Assembly (NCBI GenBank): GCA_019415645.1
Contig: DXYV01000005.1
Span: 1 to 64,000 of the forward strand
Origin: Clostridiales bacterium
GTDB lineage: Bacteria; Bacillota; Clostridia; Oscillospirales; Oscillospiraceae
DNA: 64,000 bases
Direction of reading: 5' to 3'
How positions within the stretch are numbered: position 1 is the first letter of the stretch; every line of letters starts with the position of its first letter. The notes below the pieces were generated by a model, which was not told the origin of the DNA, did not search any database, and saw only the letters and a list, made by a program, of their open reading frames with translations. The position numbers and the translations under genes were made by a program. Shown one piece after another: positions 26,952-35,643 of this stretch.

Positions 26952-28352
26952 ATGACGACTTCCCTGGATACGCGCCGGCGGCTGCCAGTCCTGTGGCATC
27001 TGGCCTGGCCGGCCATCATCGAGCAGATCATGAGCATGCTGGTCTCCTTTGTGGACACGGGCATGGTGGGTGTGCTGGGGGCCAACGCCACGGCGGCGGT
27101 CTCCATCAATGCCTCGTCCATCTGGCTGGTCAACGGAATCCTGTCCGGAATCGGGGTGGGCTACTCGGTCCAGGTGGCCAACGCCATCGGCGCCCAGGAC
27201 CACGCCAAGGCCCGGGCGGTCATCCGGCAGGGCATCCTGGCCACGGCGGTGGTAGGGGTCACGGTGCTGGTGGTCATGGAAATTCTGGCCGGATTCATCC
27301 CCGTCTGGCTGGGGGCCAAGCCGGAGGTGCTGCCCGGCGCGGTGACCTACCTGCGCTTTTACACGCTGGGACTGCCCTTTGCCACGGTGCTGGCGATCCT
27401 CTCCGCCATTCTGCGGTGCAGCGGCGATACCCGGACCCCGCTGGTCCTGAATTCCATGGCCAATGTCCTGAACGCTATTCTCAACTTCTTCCTCATCTAC
27501 GAGACCCGCACTCAGTGGGGAATCACCATTCCCGGTGCGGGAATGGGTGTGGGCGGGGCGGCGCTGGCCTCGGCCATGGCCCTTTGCTGCGCGGCGCTGC
27601 TCATGCTGCGCACGGTGCTGTGCAACAAGAGCCGCCCGCTCTCCTGCAGTCCGGAGGAGACCTACCGGCCGGACGGGGCCATCATCCGGCAGGCCCTGCG
27701 GCTGGGCCTGCCCTACATCGGCGAGCGGCTGACCGTGAACATCGGACAGATCTTCATGACCTGGCTGGTGGCGGGCGTGGGAACGGTGGCGCTGGCCGCC
27801 AACCAGATCGCTACCACAGCGGAGGGCCTGTGCTACCAGCCGGCGTATGGAATTTCCTTTGCCGCCACGGCGCTGGTGGGGCAGGCCGTGGGCGCGAAGA
27901 ACCGGGAGGATGCGGCGGCCTACGGCACACTGGCCGGAAGGCTCTCGTTCTTCGTGTGCCTGGGCACGGCGTCGGCCCTCTTCTTGGGCGCGGGGGTACT
28001 GGCCCGGCTGTTTACCCCTGACCAGGCGGTCATTGCGGAGACCGTGCGGGTACTGCGGATCGTGGCGGTAAGCGAACCCTTCTTCGCCCTGTCCATTGTC
28101 TATTCCGGCGCTCTGCGGGGCGCCCATGACGTGCGCTTCCCCATGCTGGTCTGCCTGGGCTCCATGTGGGGCGTGCGGGCGGTGCTGGCGCCCATCTTCA
28201 TCTTTGCGCTGGATCTTGGCCTGGCCGGCGTGTGGACGGCCATGGCGCTGGACCTGACGGTGCGGGGCGTGATCTGCACCCTGCGCTGGCGGCGGGGCCG
28301 CTGGCAGGTGCTCAGCGGGCTGCGGGAGGCCCCTGTTACCGAACTGAAATGA
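26952..28352 (+). CDS. MATE-family multidrug/cation efflux transporter
   Basis: This 466-residue protein has about twelve hydrophobic helices in two homologous halves, starting with PVLWHLAWPAIIEQIMSMLV and FVDTGMVGVLGANATAAVSI, characteristic of MATE (NorM/DinF) transporters that export cationic compounds using Na+ or H+ gradients. The start is behind GGAGGAG. It lies between the LTA-synthase-like gene and a lipoprotein gene on the plus strand. Substrate is not predictable. Confidence 0.92.
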   Translation: MTTSLDTRRRLPVLWHLAWPAIIEQIMSMLVSFVDTGMVGVLGANATAAVSINASSIWLVNGILSGIGVGYSVQVANAIGAQDHAKARAVIRQGILATAVVGVTVLVVMEILAGFIPVWLGAKPEVLPGAVTYLRFYTLGLPFATVLAILSAILRCSGDTRTPLVLNSMANVLNAILNFFLIYETRTQWGITIPGAGMGVGGAALASAMALCCAALLMLRTVLCNKSRPLSCSPEETYRPDGAIIRQALRLGLPYIGERLTVNIGQIFMTWLVAGVGTVALAANQIATTAEGLCYQPAYGISFAATALVGQAVGAKNREDAAAYGTLAGRLSFFVCLGTASALFLGAGVLARLFTPDQAVIAETVRVLRIVAVSEPFFALSIVYSGALRGAHDVRFPMLVCLGSMWGVRAVLAPIFIFALDLGLAGVWTAMALDLTVRGVICTLRWRRGRWQVLSGLREAPVTELK

Positions 28353-28402
28353 CTTGTAACCGCCTTGAGGTAGAACCTTCCCGGCGGATATGGGATAATG
28401 AG

Positions 28403-28430
28403 GGCATGGAGCTCAGGCTCCATGCCTTTT
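28403..28430 (+). terminator. terminator after the MATE gene (or attenuator before the lipoprotein)
   Basis: GGCATGGAGC (28403-28412) pairs with GCTCCATGCC (28417-28426) around TCAG, followed by TTTT. A GATAAT box lies just upstream at about 28394-28399. The hairpin could therefore sit in the lipoprotein leader rather than mark the end of the MATE transcript. Confidence 0.6.
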
Positions 28431-28453
28431 CCCATAAAAGGAGGAGCTGAAAA

Positions 28454-29734
28454 ATGAAGTGCCGCAGGATTTTGGCTGCGGGGGGGCTTTTCCTCCTGCT
28501 GCTGGGGGGATCGGCTTGCACCCCGGAAATGCCGGAGCCAGACCCCTCCGAAACGAGCGCGTCGGTTGAGACGCAGGCTGTCCTATCGGATACCGGTGAG
28601 GGCGGATTCAGCGTCTACACAGACTGGTCTAAGCTGGAGGTATACCAGCCGCCGGAGGAACAGTATACCCGCTGGTATCACGAGGCGGTGCATGAACTGC
28701 TGCCCCTGGAGGATGGGTATGGTACCCTGGTGCCCTTCGTGGGAAGCTTCCCGCCGGACCGGAGCTGGGGCGGGGTATACCAGTATGGGCTGATGACCAT
28801 GGACGGAGCCATCGTGGTAGACACGACATACAGCGATGTGTGGCGCATGACGTATTATGAGGGCGGCGTCCAGCGCCTGCCAGTGCTGGGTCTGATGGAG
28901 ACTGTATATGAGGGACCAACGGACGGGGGATATCATATCGGAATCCAGCGGTTCGGCGCGGCGGCTCTGGACGGCAGCTGGGCCATCCCGGTCGAATACA
29001 CTGACGTGAGCGTGCTGTCCGCAGAATATTTTGCCCTGTGGCAGGGGGAGACGGCCTATGTTTACAATTTGGACGGGCAGCTGCTGCGCTCCATGGTGTG
29101 CAGCGAGGCCGACCTGCTGAGGAACACCGTTTACGTCACCTGGAACGAGGGCATGTCGGGCGCATGCCGGGAGGACGGGGCCAGCTATCTGATTGACCTG
29201 TTTGCAGGCAGGACCATTCCGCTGGCGGAAGGGCTGTCGGTATATTGGCCGATGGGAGAGCTGTTTCTGGTTCGGGACCGGCAGACTGAGCTGTACGGTG
29301 CGGTAGACCGGGCGGGCCGCCTGGTGATACCGACAGAATACCGCAATATTTCCGAATACCGGGGCGGCGCCGTCCAGGCAGAAGGGCCGGACGGGACCCT
29401 GCGCTATTTCGATGCACAGGGACAGGAAGTGCCGGAACCGGAGCAGCCGGAGCCGTCAGAACGCCCGCAGCCGCCCGACAGGGGATTGGAGTCCTTTCAG
29501 GATTGCTATACTGGCGAGACCTACTATCTGGATATAGGCGGGGATGGCTACGATGTGCTGGATTCTTCCGGCCGGGTGCTGACCCATCTGGAGGTAATGA
29601 ATGACGCCGGGACCCAGAATAAGGCCGTGATCAATGGCCTGGTGCTGGTTTTGGACGATCTAACCGCAGGCTATCAGGACCTGGACGGCAACTGGGTTTT
29701 TCGCATCTATCTGGCCGAAGCCGGAGATGATTGA
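28454..29734 (+). CDS. lipoprotein with WG-repeat-like segments
   Basis: This 426-residue protein has a type II signal peptide (MKCRRILAAGGLFLLLLGGSAC, lipidated C22). The mature part begins with a Pro/Glu/Ser linker. Residues about 54-73 read TDWSKLEVYQPPEEQYTRWY, nearly matching the start of the mature lipoprotein at 30765. Beta-rich repeats such as LYGAVDRAGRLVIPTEYRN resemble WG repeats, which often bind ligands at the cell surface. The C-terminal 80 residues contain another short repeat (YDVLDSSGRVLTHLEV). No enzymatic motif is seen. It is followed by a PstS-like lipoprotein gene. Confidence 0.75.
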   Translation: MKCRRILAAGGLFLLLLGGSACTPEMPEPDPSETSASVETQAVLSDTGEGGFSVYTDWSKLEVYQPPEEQYTRWYHEAVHELLPLEDGYGTLVPFVGSFPPDRSWGGVYQYGLMTMDGAIVVDTTYSDVWRMTYYEGGVQRLPVLGLMETVYEGPTDGGYHIGIQRFGAAALDGSWAIPVEYTDVSVLSAEYFALWQGETAYVYNLDGQLLRSMVCSEADLLRNTVYVTWNEGMSGACREDGASYLIDLFAGRTIPLAEGLSVYWPMGELFLVRDRQTELYGAVDRAGRLVIPTEYRNISEYRGGAVQAEGPDGTLRYFDAQGQEVPEPEQPEPSERPQPPDRGLESFQDCYTGETYYLDIGGDGYDVLDSSGRVLTHLEVMNDAGTQNKAVINGLVLVLDDLTAGYQDLDGNWVFRIYLAEAGDD

Positions 29735-29799
29735 AGCGGCCTGATTCGCCTGCCCTGTGCGCCGAAGGCGCGCACAAAATTGTGAAAGGAGAATGTAGC

Positions 29800-30768
29800 A
29801 TGAAACGACTGCTGGCAGCGGGGCTCTCCCTGGCCCTGCTGAGCGCCGGGCTGACCGGCTGCACCCCGTCCGGGACCCAGAGCCCGGCACCTACCCAGAG
29901 CCCCTCCGGGCCTACGATCTCGGTCTCGCCCGCGGCCACGCCCGCGGCGGACCAATTCGTCTTTACCCGGGGAAATTTCCCGCGGTTGGACGGCTCCACC
30001 TCGACCGTGCCCCTGGCCCAGGCGGTGGCCGCGGTCCTGCTGGGGGAGAGCCGGGAGGAGGCGGCCGACCTGGTGGAGTTCAGCAAAACCACCCAGTCCT
30101 ACCGCAACCTGATGTGGGGCGGAGCCGACCTGCTGCTGGCCGCCGAGCCCGCGGAGAGCATTTGGACGGAGAAAGAGGAGAACGGATTCGAATGGGTCAT
30201 GGAGCCCTTTGCCATAGACGGCCTGGTGTTCGTGGTCAATGCGGACAATCCGGTGGACTCCCTGACCGTGGAGCAGGTGCAGAAAATCTACACCGGAGAA
30301 TACACCAACTGGTCCCAGGTGGGAGGCGACGACGTGGCGATCGTCCCCTTCCAGCGCAACGCTGAGGCGGGCAGCCAGACCATGTTTCTCAAGCTGGTCA
30401 TGGGGGACCTGGAGCCCATGGAGCCGCCGGCGGACTATATCCAGATGACCATGATGGGCCTGGTGGAGGCTGTGCGGGGCTACGAGGACTCCCCCGGGGC
30501 CATCGGGTACACGGTGTACTATTACGCCAACGACATGAAGATGGCCGACGGCCTGAAAATCCTGAAGATCGAGGGCGCGGAGCCCGGCGGCGCGAGCTTC
30601 CGGGACGGCTCCTACCCCTTTACCAATCCCTATTACGTCACCATTCCCGCCGGCCTGACGGAGGACGACCCGGCCCAGGTGCTCTTTGACTGGATTCTCA
30701 GCGAGGAGGGGCAGGCCCTGGTGGAGTACGAGGGTTATGTGCCGGTGAGCGAGGTGAGCGCCTCATGA
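29800..30768 (+). CDS. PstS-like periplasmic-type substrate-binding lipoprotein
   Basis: This 322-residue lipoprotein has lipobox LLSAGLTGC (C20), a Ser/Thr/Pro linker and a type II solute-binding fold. FPRLDGSTSTVPLAQAVAAV resembles the phosphate-binding loop of PstS, and IYTGEYTNWSQVGGDDVAIV and FQRNAEAGSQTMFLKLVMG are PBP-like domain signatures. No pstC/A/B permease genes follow. Instead its stop overlaps the ATG of the next lipoprotein (ATGA, 30765-30768). It could be a phosphate or oxyanion sensor rather than a transporter part. The ATG at 29800 has GAAAGGAG eight bases upstream. Confidence 0.85.
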   Translation: MKRLLAAGLSLALLSAGLTGCTPSGTQSPAPTQSPSGPTISVSPAATPAADQFVFTRGNFPRLDGSTSTVPLAQAVAAVLLGESREEAADLVEFSKTTQSYRNLMWGGADLLLAAEPAESIWTEKEENGFEWVMEPFAIDGLVFVVNADNPVDSLTVEQVQKIYTGEYTNWSQVGGDDVAIVPFQRNAEAGSQTMFLKLVMGDLEPMEPPADYIQMTMMGLVEAVRGYEDSPGAIGYTVYYYANDMKMADGLKILKIEGAEPGGASFRDGSYPFTNPYYVTIPAGLTEDDPAQVLFDWILSEEGQALVEYEGYVPVSEVSAS

Positions 30769-32363
30769 AGCGTCTGATTCCGGCTGTGCTGGCCTGTCTG
30801 CTGCTGGCCGCCTGTGCCGCCGGGCCAGAGGCGGAGGTCACTCCTTCGTCTGAGCCCAAGCCCTCCTTTGCGCCGGGGCCGGTGTTCACCGACTGGTCCA
30901 AACTGGACGACTATCAGGCGCCGGAAAATCACTATACCCGCTATTATGCAGAGTACACCGACCGCCTGCTGCCTGTGGAGGGCGGGTACGGCTCCGCCCT
31001 GCTCCCCTTTGCCGGGGCAATTTTGGCCACCGAGTGGGGCATGGACGAGTACCGTTACGGGCTGGTGACCACGGCGGGAGAGGTGGTGTGCGACCCGGTC
31101 TATGATTCCATTTACCGGCCCAGTTATTACGACTATGACCAAGAACGGGCGGTGGAGCTGGAGGACGTTTTGATTCTCACCAAAACGCGGCTTACGGAGG
31201 ATTACGATCCCAACACCTATCAGGCGGGCGAGCGCTGTTATACCGTGGCGGCCGCCGACGGAAGCTGGGTGCTGGAGGAAGAGTACCGCAACAGCTGGAC
31301 TCTGTCTGACGGGCGGCTGCTGCTGATGGACCAGACGGGGAAGCTGTGGTTCTGCGATTCCGAGGGTAGGCTGGAGCGCTCGCCCCTGGACTTGGAGCAG
31401 TCCTCCTTGTACGGGGAGCTCTTCGCGCTTTTGGGCGAGGACTGGATGCAGGAGTGCGTCTTTGAGGACGGAATGTTTTCCCTGTCCAGCTATGCCCCGG
31501 AGACCGGCGGGAACGACGGCTGCTGGCTGGCCGACGCCCGGACCGGACAGACCAAGTTTCTGCCTGACGTGAGCTGCTGCTACGGATGGAGCAGCGGTTA
31601 TGGGACAGCCGGCAATTTGGATCAGACGCTGTATGGCTATCTGGACCGCAGCGGTACGTGGGTCATTCCGCCGCAGTTCCGCTGGGCCAACCCATTCCAG
31701 GGAAACTACGCGCTGGTGGCTCTCAGCGACGGGACCACTGCGCTCATTGACCGTACCGGCGCGGTGGTGCTGGAGCCCCAGGGCGACCAATGGGCGCGCA
31801 TGGAGGCCAGCGACGGCAGCGTGACTTATTGGGACTACTATATGTGCAGCGCGCAATGGCTGGTGTACGGGGTCTACGACGAAACGCTTCAGCCGGTGGA
31901 CCACCCGGCGGTGGGGCAGTATCTGGATACTCTTTACGCCGTGGCCGCGCTCCGGGAGGAGAGCACATGGACCCTTTACGACGGCGGAGACACCTGGCAG
32001 TTTGAAGCCGAGGGGGCAGAGATGCTGGACGATTATGCGGACGGCAGGGTGACCTTCCGGAGCCAGAACGGCAGCGGCATCTACGACTGCGCCGCCGGGA
32101 CGTGGATCGTTCCCTTTGGCACTTACACCTACTTCAATCGAACCACCGACGGCGCGGCCACGGTCTACTGTGGCAGCCGTATGAACAGCTCAGGCGTTTT
32201 TTACGATGTGCTGGGGGAGGACGGCCGCTGTTTGGCCCGGACCAGGGAGGGCGTGCTGGTGTGGAACGGCCTGATTCGGGTAATCGACAACGACAGCTGC
32301 GCCTGGCTGGACGGGGACGGCAATGTAGTGTTCCGCTGGGTGTTCACGCTGGGTACCGACTGA
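30765..32363 (+). CDS. WG-repeat lipoprotein, paralogue of 28454-29734
   Basis: This 532-residue lipoprotein has lipobox CLLLAAC (C17). Early in the mature protein is TDWSKLDDYQAPENHYTRYY, sharing most residues with the equivalent segment of the lipoprotein two genes upstream. WG-like repeats follow, the clearest being YGYLDRSGTWVIPPQFRWAN and a later ALIDRTGAVVLEP. It is longer than its paralogue by about 100 residues. Its start overlaps the stop of the PstS-like gene (ATGA), so the two are translationally coupled. This suggests a surface complex, but function is unknown. Confidence 0.75.
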   Translation: MKRLIPAVLACLLLAACAAGPEAEVTPSSEPKPSFAPGPVFTDWSKLDDYQAPENHYTRYYAEYTDRLLPVEGGYGSALLPFAGAILATEWGMDEYRYGLVTTAGEVVCDPVYDSIYRPSYYDYDQERAVELEDVLILTKTRLTEDYDPNTYQAGERCYTVAAADGSWVLEEEYRNSWTLSDGRLLLMDQTGKLWFCDSEGRLERSPLDLEQSSLYGELFALLGEDWMQECVFEDGMFSLSSYAPETGGNDGCWLADARTGQTKFLPDVSCCYGWSSGYGTAGNLDQTLYGYLDRSGTWVIPPQFRWANPFQGNYALVALSDGTTALIDRTGAVVLEPQGDQWARMEASDGSVTYWDYYMCSAQWLVYGVYDETLQPVDHPAVGQYLDTLYAVAALREESTWTLYDGGDTWQFEAEGAEMLDDYADGRVTFRSQNGSGIYDCAAGTWIVPFGTYTYFNRTTDGAATVYCGSRMNSSGVFYDVLGEDGRCLARTREGVLVWNGLIRVIDNDSCAWLDGDGNVVFRWVFTLGTD

Positions 32364-32390
32364 CTCGCGGCCTTCCGGGAACCGATCCGG

Positions 32391-32463
32391 CCCAATCGAA
32401 TAGGATGACATAGACGAACGAGATGCGCAGCCGCGCATCTCGTTGGCCTGTAATCCGATTGGG
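32391..32463 (+). promoter_or_regulatory. nested-hairpin leader upstream of the ZIP transporter
   Basis: CCCAATCG (32391-32398) can pair with CGATTGGG (32456-32463), enclosing a 12-bp perfect hairpin, AACGAGATGCGC/GCGCATCTCGTT (32417-32428 with 32433-32444). The right outer arm abuts the AAAGGA ribosome-binding site at 32464-32469, so pairing could affect translation. No known riboswitch was recognised. It may equally be structural DNA between two genes. Confidence 0.4.
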
Positions 32464-32479
32464 AAAGGACGGCAGACTT

Positions 32480-33238
32480 ATGCTTCAGGCAATGCTGTGG
32501 GCCGCGGGCGGCACCGGCTTTACCTTTTTGATGACGGCCCTGGGGGCCGCCACCGTATTTCTGGTCCGCAGGACCATGGACGACCGGCTGCAGAAGGTGT
32601 GCTTCGGCTTCGCCGCCGGGGTGATGATCGCGGCCTCCATCTGGAGTATGCTCATTCCCGCCATCGAGGATGCCCAGGCCATGGGGATGATCGGCTGGGT
32701 CCCCGCGGTGGTGGGCTTCGCGCTGGGTGTGGCCCTGATGATCGGGCTGGACTGGCTGGTGGTCCGCATCCGGGGGCGGGAGGGCCGCAGCCGGACCGCC
32801 ATGCTCTTTCTGGCGGTCACCTTCCACAACATCCCGGAGGGTATGGCCGTGGGGTTGGCCTGCGCCCTGGCCGCCCGGGACCCGGCGGACGCGCCCATTC
32901 TGGCCTCCGCCCTGGCGCTGGCGCTGGGCATCGGAATCCAGAACTTCCCGGAGGGCGCGGCCCTCTCCCTGCCCATGTGGCAGGACGGGAAGGGCGCGGC
33001 CCGGGCCTTCGGGTGGAGTGCGGCCTCCGGCGCGGTGGAGCCGGTGTTCGGTGTGCTGGCCGCCATGGCGGTGGGCAGCGTCGCGGTACTTATGCCCTGG
33101 CTGTTGGCGTTCGCCGCCGGGGCCATGATGTATGTGGTGGTGGAGGAGATGATTCCGGAGGCCGCCTCCCGGGCCGGGACCCTGGGGGCCATGTTCGGCT
33201 TTCTGGTGATGATGGCGCTGGACGTGGCGCTGGGCTGA
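32480..33238 (+). CDS. ZIP-family metal transporter
   Basis: This 252-residue protein has about eight membrane helices. The metal-binding helices contain TFHNIPEGMAVGLA and IQNFPEGAALSLPM, the paired HNxPEG/QNxPEG motifs of the ZIP (ZupT-like) family, and EEMIPEA lies near the C-terminus. These proteins import Zn2+, Mn2+ or Fe2+. The ATG at 32480 follows GGGAAAGGAC. Upstream in-frame codons fall inside the leader hairpin and are rejected. A strong terminator follows. Confidence 0.92.
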   Translation: MLQAMLWAAGGTGFTFLMTALGAATVFLVRRTMDDRLQKVCFGFAAGVMIAASIWSMLIPAIEDAQAMGMIGWVPAVVGFALGVALMIGLDWLVVRIRGREGRSRTAMLFLAVTFHNIPEGMAVGLACALAARDPADAPILASALALALGIGIQNFPEGAALSLPMWQDGKGAARAFGWSAASGAVEPVFGVLAAMAVGSVAVLMPWLLAFAAGAMMYVVVEEMIPEAASRAGTLGAMFGFLVMMALDVALG

Positions 33239-33244
33239 AACCAA

Positions 33245-33290
33245 AAAACCGCCTCCGCAGGACAGCGAGAAGCCCTGCGGAGGCGGTTTT
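33245..33290. terminator. bidirectional terminator between convergent genes
   Basis: A 17-bp perfect stem (33245-33261 with 33274-33290, 12-base loop) with AAAA on the left arm and TTTT on the right serves both the ZIP gene (plus) and the PII-like gene (minus). Confidence 0.92.
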
Positions 33291-33302
33291 GCTTACGGAG
33301 AA

Positions 33303-33977
33303 TCAGCCCAGCCGGGCCACATCCTCGATGCCGACGGAGCAGAGGAGGGCCTGGGGGCTGGATTTCAGCCCGTGTTTTTCGTTGATGGCGTTCATGATGG
33401 CGGCCCGGTCCCGGTGGGAGGCCACGATGGCCAACAGTTCCTTCTCCGACTGGACGGTGATGCCCATGATGTCGTGGACCTCGTCGTCCCCGGCCCAGCG
33501 GGCGCGGAGCACGGTGCCGCCGCGGGCACCGTGGGCCTTGGCCGTGGCCATGACCGCGTCGGTATAGCCCTGGTTGACCAGGACCAGAATCAAGCTGTGA
33601 TGGGATGCTTCCATGGTCGTCTCTCCAATCTCACTGTCCAGAGTTTCCAGGTGGTTCAAAGCGGCGGCGATCAGGCCGTTGACCGCATTCAGCGGGAGGG
33701 AAAAGAGGATACCCTTGGCGTGGGTGTTCCCGCCCAGACTGCTTTTCAGCTTGCGGAACAGATGCTTGGCCGAGCGGTGGGTGGCCAGCGCAAACAGAAT
33801 ATCCCGCTCCGGCGTGCCGATGCCCAGAATATCCAGCAGCTCGGAGGAAGCGGTGCCCTGGCCTACGCTCTGCCACAGGCAGCGGATCTGGTAGGCTTCT
33901 GAGAGGAAAATCTGCCGCATCAGGCCGCCCTGTCCACGCTCCACGATCGCTACAATCAGCTTCATAGGCTCATTCAT
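33303..33977 (-). CDS. tandem PII-like (GlnB-fold) regulator of the DUF1538 protein
   Basis: This 224-residue protein looks like two PII-like ferredoxin-fold domains in tandem: residues 1-105 (MKLIVAIVERGQGGLMRQIF) and 115-224 (HSLILVLVNQGYTDAVMATA, GARGGTVLRARWAG, with MGITVQSEKELLAIV later). The GGTVLRAR segment resembles the T-loop entry of PII proteins, which bind nucleotides and control transporters. Its start (ATG 33975-33977) overlaps the end of the DUF1538 permease gene and has GGAGG eight bases upstream, so coupling is tight. The likely partner is that permease. The signal is unknown. Confidence 0.75.
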   Translation of the reverse strand: MNEPMKLIVAIVERGQGGLMRQIFLSEAYQIRCLWQSVGQGTASSELLDILGIGTPERDILFALATHRSAKHLFRKLKSSLGGNTHAKGILFSLPLNAVNGLIAAALNHLETLDSEIGETTMEASHHSLILVLVNQGYTDAVMATAKAHGARGGTVLRARWAGDDEVHDIMGITVQSEKELLAIVASHRDRAAIMNAINEKHGLKSSPQALLCSVGIEDVARLG

Positions 33978-35514
33978 GGGCAGACGCCTCCTGTTCCGGT
34001 TCGTCGTAATAGAGGATGTAGTCGGACTGGGCCAGCTGGCCGGCCAGGCGGCGTCGCTCCGCCTTGCGGATCAGGGCGCTGGTCAGGCCCAGGGACTGGA
34101 TGGTGATGAGCGGCGTCATGGCTACCATGGCCACGATGCCGAAGGCGTCGGTCATGATATTGCCGCCCAGCGCATCGCAGGCGCCCATGGCCAGGGGAAG
34201 CAAGAAGGTGGTGGTCATAGGTCCGGAGGCCACGCCGCCGGAGTCGAAGGCGATGCCGGTGAAGATCTGCGGGACAAAGAAGGTCATGGCCAGGGAGATG
34301 GCATAGCCGGGAATCAGGAACCAGAAGATGGAGATGCCCGTCAGAATGCGCACCATTGCCAGGGCCACGGAGATTCCCACGCCGATGGACAGGGCGTGGC
34401 CGATGGCCTTCTGGGTGATGGAGCCGTTGGAGACCTCCTCCACCTGCTTGGTGAGCACCTGGACCGCAGGCTCGGCCCGGACGATGAAGTAGCCCACTAT
34501 CGCTCCGATGGGAATCAGGACCCAGGGCTGGGGGCTGAGAGCCAGAGAGGAGCCGATGACCTGGCCGGCAGGCATAAAACCCACGTTGACGCCGGTAAGG
34601 AAGAGCACCAGTCCCACATAAGTATAAATCAGGCCAATGGAGATTCGCACCAGCTGGTTGCCGTGGAACCGGCGGGTGAACAGCTGAAACAGCAGGAAGA
34701 GCCCGACGATGGGCAGCACGGCGATCAGTACTTCCTCCGCATAGGAGGGCAGGGCCCGGGCAAATTCCGCCGCGGCCTGGCGGGTGGTCTCCAGCTCCAC
34801 CAGGGAGACGGGCGTGTACCCGCTGCTGTCCGGCTGGTAGAACACGCCCAGCAGCAGCACCGACAAAATGGGGCCGACAGAGCAGAGAGCCACCAGACCG
34901 AAGGAGTCCACGCCGGAATTCTTGTCGCTTCGCACAGCGGCCATGCCGATGCCCAGCGCCATGATAAAGGGCACGGTGATAGGACCAGTGGTCACGCCGC
35001 CGGAGTCAAAGGCGGCGGGTCCAAAGCTGTCCGGGGCGAAATAGGCCAATACAAAAACGATGCTGTAAAAGAAAATCAGCGCATAGGACAGAGGAATTTT
35101 CAGCAGCATGCGCAGCTCGGCGATGACCAGGAAAAAGCCCACGCCGAGGGCTACCGCCAGAATCAGGACCAGGTTGGGGATGGAGGGAATCTGCTCGGCC
35201 AGCACCTGCAGATCAGGCTCCGCAATGGTAATGAGCATGCCCAGCACAAAGCAGGCTGCAATGGGCAGCCAGGGACGGCGGGCTTTGCTCATCTCCACGC
35301 CGATGCCCTCACCCATGGGCGTCATGGACATGTCCACGCCCAGGGTGAACAGGCCCATGCCGCCCACCAGCAGCAGCGCACCGAAGAGAAAGAGCACCAG
35401 AGTCCCCGGCGTCAGCGGGGCCACAGAGATGCTTAGCACCAGAACGATACCTGTGATGGGCAGGACAGAAGAGAGGGATTCGAGGATCTTTTCCTTTAAC
35501 TGTGTGTTGAGCAT
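33970..35514 (-). CDS. DUF1538 integral membrane protein (putative transporter)
   Basis: This 514-residue protein has about twelve to fourteen membrane helices arranged as two homologous halves. The duplicated signature is AAFDSGGVTTGPITVPFIMA in the first half and IAFDSGGVASGPMTTTFLLP in the second, which identifies the DUF1538 family. Such an inverted or repeated architecture with DSGG loops suggests a secondary transporter, but I know of no established substrate. It overlaps the PII-like gene downstream. A promoter with a 7-7-7 palindrome lies upstream. Confidence 0.85.
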   Translation of the reverse strand: MLNTQLKEKILESLSSVLPITGIVLVLSISVAPLTPGTLVLFLFGALLLVGGMGLFTLGVDMSMTPMGEGIGVEMSKARRPWLPIAACFVLGMLITIAEPDLQVLAEQIPSIPNLVLILAVALGVGFFLVIAELRMLLKIPLSYALIFFYSIVFVLAYFAPDSFGPAAFDSGGVTTGPITVPFIMALGIGMAAVRSDKNSGVDSFGLVALCSVGPILSVLLLGVFYQPDSSGYTPVSLVELETTRQAAAEFARALPSYAEEVLIAVLPIVGLFLLFQLFTRRFHGNQLVRISIGLIYTYVGLVLFLTGVNVGFMPAGQVIGSSLALSPQPWVLIPIGAIVGYFIVRAEPAVQVLTKQVEEVSNGSITQKAIGHALSIGVGISVALAMVRILTGISIFWFLIPGYAISLAMTFFVPQIFTGIAFDSGGVASGPMTTTFLLPLAMGACDALGGNIMTDAFGIVAMVAMTPLITIQSLGLTSALIRKAERRRLAGQLAQSDYILYYDEPEQEASAHE

Positions 35515-35545
35515 GGCAGGCCACCTTTCTAAAAACGTTCAAATC

Positions 35546-35593
35546 CTAGTAAACTTCTATTACTAGTATAACATATCGAAACGAACGGAACAA
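35546..35593 (-). promoter_or_regulatory. promoter with palindromic operator for the DUF1538 operon
   Basis: On the minus strand TTGTTC (35588-35593) and TATACT (35565-35570) are 17 bp apart. Immediately downstream, CTAGTAA (35546-35552) and TTACTAG (35560-35566) form a perfect inverted repeat with a 7-base centre that overlaps the -10 box by 2 bp. This position suits a repressor. Confidence 0.65.
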
Positions 35594-35643
35594 CACGAGA
35601 AATGCTAAAAATAGAAAAAGCTTAGAAAAAGGTGCTCGCCAGA

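Noticed and set aside
34000..35436. Long plus-strand frame rich in Gly/His/Asp/Gln
   Set aside because: Shadow of the DUF1538 gene, whose membrane helices are clear on the minus strand.
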